A stretch of DNA of 6,115 nt from NCBI GenBank assembly GCA_014764075.1, contig JACXUE010000075.1, positions 1 to 6,115 of the forward strand, read 5' to 3'. A program made the position numbers and the translations under genes. Source of the stretch: Sulfuricurvum sp. GTDB lineage: Bacteria > Campylobacterota > Campylobacteria > Campylobacterales > Sulfurimonadaceae. Below the pieces are notes generated by a model, which worked only from the letters and a program-made list of their open reading frames with translations, searched no databases and was not told where the DNA came from. Positions 6,070-6,115 of this stretch are shown here, one piece after another. How positions within the stretch are numbered: position 1 is the first letter of the stretch; the number at the start of each line of letters is the position of its first letter.

Positions 6070-6087
6070 ATATAATCGCAATTATAT
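6070..6087. repeat. Inverted repeat over the panC -10 region
   Basis: ATATAAT-CGCA-ATTATAT, a perfect 7+4+7 dyad. The right arm, read on the minus strand, contains the TATAAT candidate -10 of panC. It could be an operator, or a by-product of promoter-like AT content. Confidence 0.4.
6081..6086 (-). promoter_or_regulatory. Candidate -10 element for panC (TATAAT)
   Basis: Perfect TATAAT on the minus strand. Transcription would start near 6074, leaving a leader of about 22 bases that includes the AAAGAGG site. No convincing -35 is seen 17 bases upstream (GCGTAA), which is common in this phylum. If an upstream gene reads into panC, this would be only an internal promoter. Confidence 0.4.
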
Positions 6088-6115
6088 ACTGATGTTGCAC
6101 ACTTTACGCTCATAG

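Noticed and set aside
6052..6081. TTG start giving panC ten extra residues
   Set aside because: The extra residues do not resemble PanC, and the leader includes the AAAGAGG site correctly spaced for ATG 6051.
1..6115. CGATCG appears about seven times, above the roughly 1.5 expected by chance
   Set aside because: All copies seen fall in coding sequence where GCG-ATC-GAT and similar Ile/Asp codon pairs are common; no spacing pattern or link to control regions was seen.

Overview
The window looks like chromosomal DNA from a free-living Campylobacterota (epsilonproteobacterial) species, plausibly Sulfuricurvum- or Sulfurimonas-like. This is inferred from protein style (the MurG N-terminus with GGGTGGHL and IGSQ.GQD, and the FtsW, FlgB and FliE sequences), from a sigma-54 promoter in front of flgB, and from the order ftsW <- -> flgB-flgC-fliE-ftsI. 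From memory, Helicobacter and Campylobacter show related arrangements. No mobile element, CRISPR array, tRNA or rRNA is visible. Coding density is very high, and no stretch over 300 bases lacks a gene.

Layout. Bases 1-1518 (minus strand) form a cell-wall/division cluster: ftsW, then a hidden 33-residue small ORF, then murG, which runs off the left edge. The small ORF overlaps ftsW by one ATGA and murG by another. Bases 1519-1641 are the divergent control region: a -10-like element and a 13-bp palindrome in front of ftsW, and a clear GG-N10-GC sigma-54 promoter in front of flgB. Bases 1642-4717 (plus strand) are a tight cluster, flgB-flgC-fliE (flagellar proximal rod and MS-ring/rod junction), followed 15 bases later by a class B penicillin-binding protein (FtsI type). 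Bases 4701-6051 (minus strand) hold panC (pantothenate synthesis) followed after one base by a small lipoprotein with a LEA type 2-like body. The lipoprotein's 3' end overlaps the 3' end of ftsI by 17 bases. Bases 6052-6115 are the panC leader, or possibly the tail of an unseen upstream gene.

How the genes work together. FtsW (septal glycosyltransferase) and FtsI (its transpeptidase partner) flank three flagellar rod genes, and MurG makes the lipid II that FtsW polymerises. The layout implies that part of septal wall synthesis may be transcribed with early flagellar genes under sigma-54. PanC and the lipoprotein are a separate convergent unit with no evident functional tie to the rest.

No wholly new system is evident; most of the window is core machinery. 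The best candidates for something undescribed are the small ORF or structured element between ftsW and murG, and the apparent flagellar control of ftsI.
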